Below, in pieces: positions 49,852 to 62,228 of a DNA stretch of 64,000 nt; the stretch's first letter is position 1, and each line of letters opens with the position of its first letter. The notes under the pieces were generated by a model that worked only from the letters and a program-made list of their open reading frames with translations, did not search any database and was not told the origin of the DNA. The stretch is from Casuarina equisetifolia. Taxonomy: Eukaryota > Streptophyta > Magnoliopsida > Fagales > Casuarinaceae. The DNA lies in assembly GCA_028551475.1 (NCBI GenBank), contig CM052355.1, positions 14,777,543-14,841,542 on the forward strand, in the 5' to 3' direction. The position numbers were made by a program, and so were the translations under genes.

Positions 49852-52800
49852 CTCACACTTGCGTTTGTTTGCTTTCACGATTGCTCAGGGTCTCTCACTG
49901 GGTATCTGCCACTGGCAACCTTCTTGCTTGCACTATTTACAGTCCCGAAGTCTTTAGTCAACTTCGCAATGATCCAAAGCGACCTTGCAGAGTTTCCATT
50001 TTACCCTTCAATAATTGAATAGGAAATTTGATAGTCTGTTTTACAGCCATGTGAAGGTTTTATTTAAAAGGAAAAATTGATCAACGTGGTTTTAACCCTT
50101 TTTTATTTTCTCTCCGGAATACAGAATTTGATCGATTCCATATTTCCTTGTTTTTTTTTTCTAGAAAGGAATTTATTACAAAAACTGAATTAAGAATTAA
50201 ACCGATATTTTTTATTATTATTTTTTGTATTTCCCATGCAAACCAGTGTGAAGGTCCTGATCTCAAAGAGTAAGAGTCTTTGGCATCTAATAATTTGTTA
50301 ATAAAGCCCACATGGATTTATCAGTCTTTGTCTGTATCCCAGCGGAAGTCATTGTTAATTATTCTCCCGTCTTCTCTCCACTCCATGCAAAACTTTTTTA
50401 ACGGTCTATATAAATATAGGTTGTCCCGGGCTTCTGTTTCCGGATGCCGGAATATACCATTATCCGCTTTGGTAAGCGAATGAGAAGACATGGGGTCTTG
50501 CCGGGTCTTTTCTTAATTATTCCTTTTCCCGCACAATAAAGTGGTACAGCGTTAATGAACAATGAAGCCATGTGGGGGAAGAAGGCAATAATTTAAAAGG
50601 ACAAGGTTTCTCGACTGCGGAGCAAGTTCAGCTGGCAGGATGGTGACTAGCCTGGTAAATGGCCAAAAGATGACGTCGTTTTATTGCGTCATGCGAACCA
50701 AATTTGGGTTTAAAAGAGGCTTTCTCCCCAAGACTTTACGTGCTCCAACTCCCCACCGTGGTGGATGCCTTTGGCCAGCCCTTCAACCATCTCGTACAAG
50801 TCGCTTGGCCATTGACATAAAGTTGAGAAGGTGGACCGATGTTAATCAAATCTTCTGCTTTTTCCCCGCTAATACAAATCTGCCACGGTCTGACACAGGG
50901 ATTGGTTCGAAAACGATGGTTATCGGCGTCGCGTCTTTGTTGATAGAACGGTGTTCCCGGCTTTGGTGTTTTTGATGTTGTCTTTTACTTAGTTGATTGA
51001 TTAACATCAATCTCTCGAGAACGAGGCGTGAAAATCCACTAACTTTGGCAACCCCGTTAGCGTTCTGTCTTCGTTTGATTCCATGCAATACTTTTTTATT
51101 TATTGCAACTCGCAGTATACAATGAGATAACCCAACTATCCCTTCCTTAGTTGAATAAGAAATTGAAGATCTGTTTCGATTTATTTATCAACGATGCCTT
51201 ATGCCTTGTTTGTGCACCTTTATATAACCACAAAATATTCCACCCATGTGAAGTGCCATCAAGGACTTCGGAACAAGTGCAGGTGGTAGAGTTGACTGCT
51301 CCTACAGTTACCCAAAAACAATACCTTCGAACCCTTGTTTTATATTAAAACCGGGCCTATGAATGGATCTTGCAAGAAAGAGCTGCGAGATTTTACTCCC
51401 ATAAAGAAGTTGTCTGCTTTGCGTGCTATGGGTCCGCAACGGGGCCTGCATACAAGTACTTGCCTTGCATTCCAATTACATCCATTCACTGTATGACCCC
51501 AATGACACTCCAACATTCACTGACGTTTGACATAGAAGGTATAACAATTACATGTATTATGTGTTAAAAGGGATTAGGTGGCAGGTACAAAGAGAAGAGA
51601 ACCACCCACTAATAAAGCCCAAGTTAGAAATAAATCCATCTAATGTGAGACGAATTTAAGCATCCTCAATGCTAAGCCACAATACTACCTCTTTTTCTTG
51701 AGAGGAAATTTTCAAGATGAATAGAAAATAATTTTTCATTGAGGGCCATTACCAGGTATCATATACCTAAGTCTAGATTGGCTAAATGCTAAATTGGCAA
51801 TCATTCGGTCATTTGGTTTTCTAATGTTTATTGCCAGCCAATGACTCACTATGATAACATAGAAAGTTAAACTAAAGATTTTGTTTCCTTTCTATTTTAA
51901 TTTGATTTATTGGACTTTGGATGTTCAATCAAGATACACTTGTATACTTAAAATCTCTCTTTGAAACTCTTCCTCAATTTAGTTATATTGGGGGGGGGGA
52001 GTTTACAAAGACATTTGATGTTGTTTTTGACAACTTTAACTTTAGGACTCTTGTTTCCAATTTGATAGACTCATAACACAACTTTAAATTTGATACTTCC
52101 ATTAATTTTTCATCATATAGATAATAAAAATAATTTAGTAATACAATTACAGCATTTTGAACAGAAAATTGTTACAAAGTCCAACAGCCACTCGCCAATG
52201 GAGAGGTGATTCGCTGTCACCAATTCTTTCTTTTAATTATTTTATTTGGGTAGCATAATTTGTTTTTATTTCAACTTCTATTTTCTGTTTGCTGTCACAA
52301 AAGAGAAGTCACACAGAGAAATAGACCCAGGAACTAAGTTTAAAAGCAGCTTGAAGAACCTACCACCAGCCTATGAATGCCCACAACAACTCCTGCCACG
52401 GTTTTCTGGGGTTCCAAGCTCCTTTTTAGTCAGGAAAAGGCGGTCAACATCAACTGCAACCAGAGCAACCTGCTTCAGAATACACAGAAAGATGATATGT
52501 TGTTGGAGTATTCCACATTTTAATTTCTTTGTTCAAACATCCATGTTGGAGAATTGTAATAAGGAATTCTTTTCTTTCTCTCAGCACACTTGGCAAAAGC
52601 CGCTGACAGGGCCAATTTAATTGTCAGTTCAGGTTCTTTCTTCTTTTGTTTGCCTGTATTTTCTTTGGCCTTTTCCTTATCTTTTTATTCACTTACTGAG
52701 CAAGGTTCGGCTTTGATCCCACAGCAGTCTCTGAGTCAGCAGGGCAGCTGGAAACCATTGGCTTGAATGGCTCATAAAACCTGTTTAACATAGTGCATTC

Positions 52801-54722
52801 GTTTTATTTGACAACACTTATTCCTGGATAAGTACGTTGCGTTCTCCTATTCCAGGGCATCGAGCGAAATCTTCCATGGATACATCCATTATATGAGAAA
52901 GGGACTGCAGTGAAGGAGAACCATATGAAAACGACCCAACAAATAAAACACTCAGTGTGAAGCTGCAGGCCGACCCCAAATGTTGTCACTAGAGTGACTA
53001 CATCAGTCTTGTGAACATGTCGAACTGTTGTAAGGGCATGATTTAGCAACAGTTTAGGTGAAATGATGTCAGTTTAATAAATCCATGTTGTTTCATTGTT
53101 GCACACGGAAAGCTCAGTTCACACTGGGAGCAAAGTAAGAATCTAAATCAAATTTACCTAGTAGAACAAAGACCACTTTATATATTCATACCTGTGACAG
53201 ATAGTATATGTCCATTGGGCCTCCTCTTAACTGGCAGATTCATGAGTGCTGCTGCAGTACTAAAAACATTACTGACTGGAAACACTGAATACTTGTTAGA
53301 AAATGAAGGTAATGGGGCTACGATAGAATACTGCAGGCAGTTGTGCAACTGTCTAGCGTGCTCTGCAGCGTTTGAAGACTTACTTGTTGTCCAGAGAAGT
53401 TCTTTGTGGCTCGGATTAAGATGATTTGAGGCATTACTCTTTTGACCTTTTGACAGTCCGTGTGGGCCTTAATGTTAGGTGTTATTATACTTTTACGCGT
53501 GTAGCGATATTTCTGCTCTTTGTGCTATTTAAGCTTTAATGTTTGCAGTGAAAGGGTTGAACGATCTGAACACTATGTATCTCTGTGTAAGCTTTGAAGC
53601 TAAGTGCTTGAATGAACGTCCATGAGCCATCACTTCTTCGGTTTGAATCCAAAACATACACCTCCTCCTTTGTCTTTCGTTACACTGTTCTACACTCAGA
53701 TGAAATGTAACGATACTAACTTTCTTGAAATACTTGATCACATTTTTTACTTGAATGTACTGAAGAAAAGCGGTTCATCCTTGAACTGAAGTTTTAGCAA
53801 GAATCAATTTAACTTCTTGGGTTAGAACAATCGTCAAAGTGGGGTTTGGCTTACCACATCAACAAGGCATAGGACATTGCAAAGCTTGAAATTCTTTTGG
53901 GAGTTCTCTGATAGTGAAGATTGCATCAATTGTGAAACTTAGTAGGGATGATGCATGAGAGGGGGATTTAACACGCATCTATATTACAGAAAAATAAGGA
54001 AAGCCAACCAGGGGACTCCATAAACCAAAATCCAGGCCTTGAAGTTTGTTTAGGATAAAAAGTGTTATTATTCTCAGTTGAAATGTAGACTAAAGATGTC
54101 AGAGTTTGGACATTAAAACATTTTCACAAATCCCTAAAGAGATGGCAATGCAACCTCACTAGGAAAGGGTTGGGGCTTGGCATTGTTGAAACGCAAATAG
54201 ACATATTAAAAATGGCGCATTTATTATATTGTTTACATTTTATTTTTATAATTTTTTTTACATAAAAAATGGCAATTGTCCTTAAAATCCCTTTTTTTAA
54301 AATAACATTTATTATTCAAACCCACAAATCCTCCAAGCTCAGCACATTCTTGAACGCGTACAAAATGTATCATTAAGAAAGAGTACAGGGAGTAGCAAGC
54401 ATACGAGTGTTCAACCATCTCTAACAAACAAGGTTTACAATACCTGTTTCCCAAAGCAAAATAGGCCATCCTTTTACAGTGAATTTGCAAAATGCTTGAA
54501 ATGATAAGGATTGACAACATTAGAAGAGGCCTACGGAAATTGACCTGGAAAGGTTTCTGTAAGAAAGATGAGCAGGTGCGCAAGAACGTCAGACTGCCGT
54601 TTGATGTGTGATAAAGAGGCAAAGAAACATTAAAGAGCCTGAAGTTACACTGGCGGCAGGGCAAGATGCACACGGTAACTAGTCAGAGTGCTCGTCCATC
54701 CGATCATGAAAGAGCCTCAACT
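49852..54722. other. NLR-B upstream region and intergenic DNA before NLR-C
   Basis: 49852-50300 is NLR-B leader and promoter-proximal DNA matching NLR-A's. A TATA-like stretch (ctatataaatata, 50406-50418) is a possible promoter element. The rest to about 54.2 kb has no supported gene; small open frames near 50.6, 52.3 and 53.2 kb lack known domains. 54230-54720 is probably the NLR-C 3' UTR, as its minus-strand sequence resembles the A and B 3' flanks. Confidence 0.5.
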
Positions 54723-57700
54723 TCAGTAGCCTTCAATTTTGGAATTCTCGATAGATGCATTAGGAAGTTGACGAATTTCGTCTGGCGGTTTGAGCTCCGA
54801 GCACTCCCTCACTGTGATCGACATAATAGATGGAAAAACATCCTTCGGCTTTTGCCCACCTACTGCAATGCTGGTTAACTTGGGCAGTTCCATGAGATGC
54901 AGCTTCTGTAATTTCGGCAGCTCACATTTTGTCGATATTTTGGTAGAAAACAGACTCTCCAATTTGTCACAGAATTTAATCTGGAGAATTTCGAGATTTT
55001 CCGGGAGCTGGGATGAAGCAAACACATACTGGAGCTGTGGGCAACAATCTAGATATAAGTTTCTGAGGTTTTTGAACCTGCCAAGTAGCCCGTTACTGCT
55101 GGAGACATTATTTGCTTCATCAAAGACGGTCCTCATTTTCGCGCAACGGTCTAGCACACAGCTTTCCATTGCCATCTCACCCTCATTCGTTCCTTTACAG
55201 CTTTCCATAGCCAACTTCGATAAGGAGTTGATAAACTTGTTGTCAATAATAGAGATATGCTTGGCTTTTCTAAAGGCCTTCTTGTCATCTTCGCGAAAAT
55301 CATCAAATCCAACAATTTCCGGAAGTCGTTGACGCTCCGGAGGAAAAGGAAAAATCATGCAGAAGATTTTTTCGCAGGAAGGATCCTTCAGGTCTGGCAG
55401 ATCAGGGCGCTTTAAACTGGTCAACGTTGAAAGCCCAGGGAGAACTCTTATTCCAGTGCCCCACAAATCAAGAACCTCCAACCGTGTCAGCGACTCCAAA
55501 TCACGCAGTTCTGCTAACATAGAACAGCCTCTTAACTTAAGCTCTCGCAGACTGCTAAGACCTTTAAGTGATGATGGTAGAGAAGGAATGCATGTTTCCG
55601 AGAGATCCAAAACCTCAAGCTTCGTACAAGCTCCCAAATTTGGCTCTATTTCTGGAGGTAAACAACGTCGAAGTGAAAGCTCGGTGAGGTTGGTGAGCTG
55701 GTGCAGGAAAGCTAACTTAAGATCTGTTTCTGATAAGTCGAGACGCCGAAGGCTAGTCATACTCCCGGGAAATCCATCTGGAGTTCCTTCGGGAAGCCTT
55801 ACACCACATAAATCGAGCTCCTCAAGCTTGGACAGGGAATCCAGAGTGGGAAGTTCTTTTGGGAGGCTGCAACTTTTGAGCAACAGCTGACGGAGGTTAA
55901 CAAGTTTGGAAAGGGATCCTAGACTCTTAATTTTAGTCCCAGAGAGGTTGAGGCACCGAAGGCGGGTCATGTTCCCAAAAGGATCAGCTCCTATTACTTC
56001 CAACTCACGACAATCAGAAAGATTAAGAACTTCAAGATTACTGAGTCTGGAGAGTGAAGGTAGACTGGTAATTTTGGTTTTCGAAAGATCAAGCGACTCA
56101 AGATTAGTGAGGTCGTTAACAGTGAAAGACTGCTGACTCAGTCCAGTTCCAGACAGGTTGAGAATCTTGAGCTGGTTCTTACTTCCCAAGGATGGGATTT
56201 CCTCTAGCACAGCAGCAACTGAAAGATCAAGAATTTGGAGGCCGGACAACTTGTCCAGTTTAGGCAGTCTGGTTAAGCTTTTACAAGATCTTAATGAAAG
56301 TCGAGTAAGAGTTGCAAGTGCACCAAGGATTGGCAAATGATCAAGGTCGGTTTGGGAAGCGTCAAGCACGCGGAGTTTTGTAAGAGAGGTCAATATTCTG
56401 TCTCCAAACCTTTTAAAATTGAGAGCACCAGAGAGATCAAGTACCTCGAGGTTTGTAAGTTGGCTTAGTTTTGGCAGTACTGGCTGTACTGGCTGTAAGC
56501 CAGAGCAGTTCCTCAGAATGAGCCAACGGAGTTCACGCAGCTGAAAAATGGAAGAAGATGCCAAATCAATCTTGGTTTCAGAAAGGTTGAGGCTTCGGAG
56601 TTGTGTCAAGCTTCCAAAGAGATCACTTTTCAAGGATGTCGCACCAGATATCTCCAGAACTTTTAAGTTCTTAAATTCTTTGATATGAATGCCGCCGTGA
56701 TCCGGATCACACCCTCTGAGCACAAGCAGGCAAACCTGCCTAAGCTCTTTCGGCTCTTGCGGTTCTTGCGGCTCTTTCAACTCTTGCTGCGCTTCCAACT
56801 CTTGCTGCGGTTTCGAATCTTGCTGCCCTTTCTTCCGCGCTTTCGACTCTTTCGGCGCTTTCTGAGGAGCGAAATACCAAAACGGCTTTTCCGGCTTGGT
56901 GAAGTACGGAAATCCTGGTTTAGGACTACAAAACGCAAGAGCTGGCTCGTGCTGCCTGAGTTTTTGCTCTAGCTGCTCGAGTGTCTGCTCTTGCTCCCCG
57001 GGTGTCTGCTTTGGCTGCTTGAATGTTTGCCCTAGCTGTTCGAGGGTCTGCTTTAGCTGCTTGAGCTCTATCTGATTGAGAGTCTGCTCTTGCTCTGGCT
57101 GCTTAAGCGTCTGATATAGCTGCTTAAGCGTCTGCTCTAGCTGCTCAAGCGCCTGCTTGAGCTTCTGCTCTGGCTCCTTGAGCTTCTGCTCCATCTTCTG
57201 CTCTGGCTCCTTGAGCTTCTGCTCCATCTTCTGCTCTGGCTCCTTGAGCTTCTGCTCCATCTTCTGCTCTGGCTCCTTGAGCCGCTTGAGTGTCGGTTGT
57301 AATTGCTCGAGCGTCCGCTCTAACTGCTCCACTGTCCCCTTTCGTATCTCGGGGGTCTGCTCTCGCGGCATGATTATCTGTTGTAGCGGCTCGATTCTTT
57401 GCCGGAGTCGATGTAGTTTTTTAGATTCTTCGGCCCATCTTTCACGATTGCACATTATATTTATCATACCATCTGCTCGTGTGATTTCACCAAAACATTC
57501 CCAATCGTAACCTTCAAAAACACTAGCCAATCCTAGACTCGATGTCCCTTCGTAACCATCTCGGCGATAATCAGGAAATGCAAGTGCCAAGTGTTCCATG
57601 GCAACAATGTTTCCGTATTGTACTTTCAGCATACCGCGACCGATAAGCTCCAGCAGAACACGGTGTCCGTCTCTGTAGGCCTTCTCAACACGGTCAATAG

Positions 57701-58798
57701 AACCTACACACCCTTCCAAGATCCAGCAAGCTATCAGTTCATTGAAATGAACTCCACCACGTCTGCTAAAGATGTGCAAGCTTTGCCACCAGCAGTTGAT
57801 CAACGCCGTATCACTCCTCGGCAACATCTCATACGCATAGCGAAATAGTGGATTCACACCGTCCGATGCCTTCTCGCGTGTAGCTGCTTCTTCCAGAGCA
57901 GCTTCCAATGTCGCAGTCCCGGTATCAGTCCTCGCAATGCGTTTTAAGGCTTCAGCGATCATGACGATTGCTGCTGGCAAGCCCTTGCTCTTTTCGGCAA
58001 TCTTTTCGGCATAGTATTGAAATTTGGCAACCTCCTTAATCTTTTCACCGACACTTTCCTTAAGCACATCCAATCTCTCTTTCTCAGACAAGGGTTTGAT
58101 CTCGAATTCATTTCCGTCCTGCCCAGTCTTTGTTCTTCTGGTGACCAAAACCTTGTAATATCCTCCGGCTTCGACTGGTTTTTCCTTTCGTTGTTTGTCC
58201 TTTCGTAGTTTTTCCTCCTTCATAGCTAGAAAGTCATCTAGATCTTTCCTAATGTCAGGGGTGCAAGCCACACCTCCTTGGTTGTTGACTTTCTTCGACA
58301 AGTATTTAAGAGGTTCAGACCAACAGAGGAGACAATATGCAGCTTTACTACATACATCTTTACTAATTTCAGGGTCATTGTTTGAGTCTGAAAGCCAACC
58401 CAGAACTTCGAGGAGATGATCTAAATTTTCCATAATTTCAGCAACACTTACTGAGTCAGGAAAACCATCCAGAACTACAAGGAGAATCTTGCTTTTATAA
58501 AGCCCTGCAGAAGCTTCCTTCGATTGCTGTTTCTTCTTCATATCACAAAACTCTTTCCACTCCTCTGAATTCAAAAATATGGACAACTGGCGCCTGATCT
58601 TCTCCATCAGAAACTCTTTTTGATCCTGCGGATTCGAACAAATCCACAGGGATATGAACGAATTCATAGATTTTAGTATCTCTTTTGCAATCCATGTTTT
58701 CCCTACTCCAGCTTCGCCGGTGACTACAACTGTTCTTGCATTTCCTTCACGTAGTTCATTCTGTATCTTTTTTTTCATCTCTTCCCTCGTAGGCTCAG
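54723..58798 (-). CDS. NLR-C: NB-ARC-LRR paralogue with coiled-coil insert (main exon)
   Basis: One long exon open from about 58798 to the stop at 54723, roughly 1358 residues. It begins EPTREEMKKKIQNELREG shortly before the P-loop GEAGVGKT, then WICSNPQDQ, kinase-2 as LLVVLDGFPD, about 95 residues not seen in A or B, YKVLVTRRTK, SKGLPAAIV, CWILEGCV, and VAMEHLA where MHD is expected. A Gln/Glu/Lys-rich coiled-coil-like insert of about 220 residues (DNA about 56740-57430) separates this part from the LRRs, which align with those of A and B. The post-LRR block is shorter than in A and B. An acceptor (CTATCAG, or GCTGAG six bases on) lies at the start. A first exon is needed; a candidate is complement 59556-59627, beginning MGLESVKPVK, but its phase fits only the second acceptor. 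No stop or shift is seen in the main exon. Confidence 0.8.
56740..57430 (-). other. Coiled-coil-like Gln/Glu/Lys-rich insert of NLR-C
   Basis: Between the winged-helix region and the first LRR, about 220 residues of EQL, LKQ, PEQ-type repeats are followed by an E/P/Q-rich stretch (QEPQEPKEL). A and B have only a short joint here. Leucine spacing near seven (EQLEQTLKQLYQTLKQ) is compatible with coiled coil. Confidence 0.85.
57171..57282 (-). repeat. Three perfect 33-bp tandem repeats plus partial unit in NLR-C
   Basis: Units at 57171-57203, 57204-57236 and 57237-57269 are identical at DNA level, followed by 13 bp of a fourth. Each encodes the 11-residue block KEPEQKMEQKL. Perfect identity suggests recent or ongoing slippage. 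Confidence 0.95.
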
Positions 58799-60368
58799 CT
58801 GATAGTTCCAAAAAAGAAATAAAAAGGACGGGATATATATAAGATCAAAAGCATTATAGTTTCATTTTGTTGGAACAAGACAAAAATCGGTCACCATATG
58901 TACTTATATGCATGCAAAATTATGTTCCAACCACACTCTCCCGGATTCCTTGAAGAGAATCATGGCAAAACGCAGTACGGGATATCCAAATATAAACAAA
59001 AAAAATAAAATAGGAGACGTAAAAATTATTCTGCAGAAAAATAGAGGGACAAGATCAAAGACATGAATTTGTTTTCATCTTGTTAATATTGAATGTCTAT
59101 ATTTGGTGGATAAGTATGCAATGCAACAGAATAATTATTAAGAAAAAATCATTAATAATGGTGATAGTACATATTACATTTGTGACTTCTTCATGAATTA
59201 CGATTAAAGCAACGGAAGACACCAGAGACATGACTTGTCTCTCAATCAGATTAACATTCAAACACTTCCTAATACTAAGCTTCTTCAAAGAAGGCCTAGC
59301 ACAATATGGTGTAGATGCAGAGCCGATACCAAATCCAATCCCAAAAAGCCCATAAAATCAAGATGAGAAAAGATAATGGAAGAAGTAAGAAACCAGTGAT
59401 GCCTAATAAACATGTCACGTAATTGATAGAAATAGAGTGATTCATTGTTTCAACAGAAAGTATATTTCTTCTTTTCTTGGAGTCCTTTCTTCTGTTTTCC
59501 CAAATGAATCAAAAATTATACCAGAAGTAAAAGGCCGTCACAGAAAAGAATGCACTTGTTGATTTCCAGATTCTTGGCTTCTTTTGTTAGTTTCATCTTT
59601 GACTGGCTTTACACTTTCAAGTCCCATAAGTACCTCGTTTCTGAAAGATAACGACGAGTTCCAGACACCAAAAGAGAAAAGAAGTTGGCAACAAATGGGG
59701 ATTCCTGATAACTCACTTCAAGTGCCCCCAATTCTTTAAGAGGACTAGAACGATCAAAATTTGCCATCCATAAACACTTAGGGCCTCCTAAATAGTCCAA
59801 CATCATTGATTGTAACAACAAAACTATGACAGCAAGTTTTGCAGTGCTGAATTCTGATCAAGTGACAGAAAATTGCAGGATCAAGTTTCAGTTTCCGGAT
59901 CAACAAAAACTGAACTTTTAATTGATGTCAAACTTGTAAATGGGAAATCGAATCTACATTTGCTCATGACTCTAATTGATTTTTATATGTTTGTATGCCT
60001 CTGAAACAACTATATCAAGTGTTCAAGATATGCTATCAATGGATTATCTACAGATTCTACGTTTTCAAAGATTCTGTATTTTTGAGATGAGTAGAACGGA
60101 AATGGATTGTTCCTCATACATTTACAAATCTGTGATCTAGATGTCTACGATCAGAAACATAGGCAATGAACCTAAACAGAAAGCAAACATGCAACATTGT
60201 AGCATATTTTGAAAAAGGTGCAACAAAGAGGAAGAATGATGGTAAGAAACCCGAACCTTCTGTCCCCATTTTTGAAAGCAGAATAGTTCCTTCACCTCTC
60301 AGATATTGATTAGAGTCTTGTTTAGTATCTCACTTGCCCTCTTCATCCTCTCCTTGCGATAATGCGCA

Positions 60369-60378
60369 ATATTTATAC
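60369..60378 (-). promoter_or_regulatory. Candidate TATA box of NLR-C
   Basis: On the minus strand the sequence reads GAGTATAAATATTG, about 740 bp before the candidate first ATG of NLR-C. Position and strand fit, but no start site can be seen. Confidence 0.3.
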
Positions 60379-60485
60379 TCCATCGCAGCTTGAAATATAC
60401 GATGCCGTCCATGAAATCACCAGTTTACCCATTTACTTAAAGCAAATTAATTAGAATTGTACGATTCTTTTGCTTTTTACCATTT

Positions 60486-60530
60486 CTTTCTTCTTCTTCT
60501 TCTTCTTCTTCTTCTTCTTCTTCTTCTTCT
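60486..60530. repeat. (CTT)n microsatellite
   Basis: About fifteen uninterrupted CTT/TTC trinucleotides. Confidence 0.9.
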
Positions 60531-60730
60531 TTTTTCCTTTTCTGCTTATTTATGAACCTAATTTTCTGCATTGCAAGGAGTGTACTTATTATTCTAGGCT
60601 TAATTTGGAGTAGCTTAGTGTTTAGGGAGTGTTTGAAAGCAAGTCATCGATTTCTGCCAACAGACAAATCATTCCAAAAGAAAAAAGTGAAAGCAGAAAA
60701 GAAATATGCTTGTTGTCATCATGGCCAATT

Positions 60731-60820
60731 ATGAAGTATGTGGCTTTTCCAATTCTTGCTTTATTCGTTAGTTTCATTATTCTTCCAAGCTCAGCAAGTG
60801 AAGAAGCTACTATGAAGTAG
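60731..60820 (+). other. 29-codon frame resembling a secretion signal peptide
   Basis: An ATG frame of 29 codons encodes MKYVAFPILALFVSF, a further hydrophobic stretch, then SSAS and an acidic end, closing at TAG (60818-60820). The layout (short basic start, hydrophobic core, small-residue cleavage site) fits a secretory signal, as in the first exon of plant secreted cysteine-rich peptides. A GTAGCT overlapping the last codons could be a splice donor. No convincing second exon with cysteine pattern was found downstream, so it may be chance or a relic. Confidence 0.25.
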
Positions 60821-61992
60821 CTTACGGAAGCTGCAAGGGGCAAACTTACTTCTGAGAAAAGAAAAAAAGTTTGAGGCTTCAATGTAACTAAAAGCACATA
60901 AAGTCTTTTAGAATCAATCGCAATTTCACATGCCAAAAGACAATAGGAGTTGGTAGTAAATGGGTTTCTTTTCTGATAAAAAGCTTGAGGAAAACAGTTG
61001 CACAGAAAAATTTATGAAGTGAAGAGGAGATACAGCGAAAACGCCAACTCTGCAAGCTAAATTTAGCATAAAAAAAACACTTGTAGCCTTCTAAATTTTT
61101 CAGCTCTATAACATATAGAATTCTTCACATATTTATAGAATAAAATGCATTACAAAACGCGTCTAATAGACCAAATGGATTTCCTAGGTTGGATGTGCAA
61201 GATGTTTTTACAATTAAATGAATCATGCCATCTGAAAGCACAGGACTTTGCCTCCCTTGGGTTTATCATTGTCTTTGGTGGCTCGCTTAGAGACAATGAG
61301 CATGGAGATCACATAAATTTCCTTAAGAGAAATCAGAAATTATCAACAGTGTTATAGTTTTCTTACACGAACTTAACAAATCTTATATTAGCAATATGAA
61401 TCAAAGCTTTACCCTTTACCTGGAAGAGAAGGAAAGAATCGCCGATGGATTCTGATATCTCCAAGCAACAAAGTAAAAGAAGAAAAAAGGAAAATGTCTC
61501 TTGCGTGAGATAGTTTTAGAGAATCACTACTTTTTTTAAGGATTTGAAATCCTTTCAAGGACCAAAAAAAAGGAAAAAGAGAGACAGAGGATGCAAGAAT
61601 GATATTTACTCTGACTGCTATTATTGGTGTTCAATCATGCGGGTCTTCCAACTTTGCCTCCTTTATCACCTAGATCTCTAGCTAGATTTGCATGATTACA
61701 TAAATACTCCCTCGCTCTCAAATGTTCTCTGGTCAAGTCGACAAAGCCGACAACAAGGCTAAACTAGTTTGACATGAGTGGTTTAAACCGATTTATTTCA
61801 TTCAAGCCAGAAAAATCAAGTTGTGGACGGAAAATTAACATTTTACAGTGAGCAGCTCAAGATGACAAGCCTTGCCAAGGGTGTACACAGCTAATCTTGG
61901 CGCAGTTCTATAGACTGATCAATGCATCTTTTCTTTCCTTGAAAGATGTGAAAGCTATTTCCAGAAATACCCCACCGTTAAGCAATCGGCTT

Positions 61993-62228
61993 TGAGATAG
62001 AAATGATGAAGAGAGAAACGAGGAAGACGATGAACAGTAAAACCCTCACTGTTTGTAATAATATTGAAAAACCCCTAACATTATACAAAAGAAGGAACGT
62101 ATATGTAGAAAGAATAAAAGAATAAGAAATACAATCTGTAACTCTACGCTAGGTTCTGTAACTCTAGGCTAGTCACTGTAGCTGAAGGTTGCAGTGACGG
62201 GTCTGACGTGCTGAACTGTCTAACATCC
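61993..62228 (-). mobile_element. 3' LTR of the second copia element
   Basis: On the minus strand it starts TGTTAGACAG directly after the polypurine tract GCAGGGGGA and ends CTATCTCA, so both ends carry the TG/CA pair; length about 236 bp. The next five bases on the outside are ggctt, the expected target-duplication position, but the partner copy is outside the window. Confidence 0.65.

Larger units (their letters stand above)
42480..50300. repeat. Segmental duplication, right copy (contains NLR-B)
   Basis: Partner of 35940-42130, same orientation. The extra length comes mostly from the four-unit LRR-block array in NLR-B, its longer N-terminal linker and about 240 bp of additional intron 1 sequence. 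Confidence 0.85.
58799..61992. other. NLR-C upstream region and intergenic DNA before the second copia element
   Basis: No gene certain. It contains the candidate NLR-C first exon (complement 59556-59627), a TATA-like site (60369-60378), a CTT microsatellite (60486-60530) and a short plus-strand frame with a secretion-signal look (60731-60820). The remainder is AT-rich with no recognised feature. Confidence 0.45.

Noticed and set aside
52246..52620. Plus-strand frame of 124 codons
   Set aside because: No recognisable domain, no splice partners and unremarkable composition; could be chance.
60622..60936. Minus-strand frame of 104 codons with hydrophobic stretches
   Set aside because: Hydrophobicity comes from the antisense of the signal-like plus frame and AT-rich DNA; no family resemblance.
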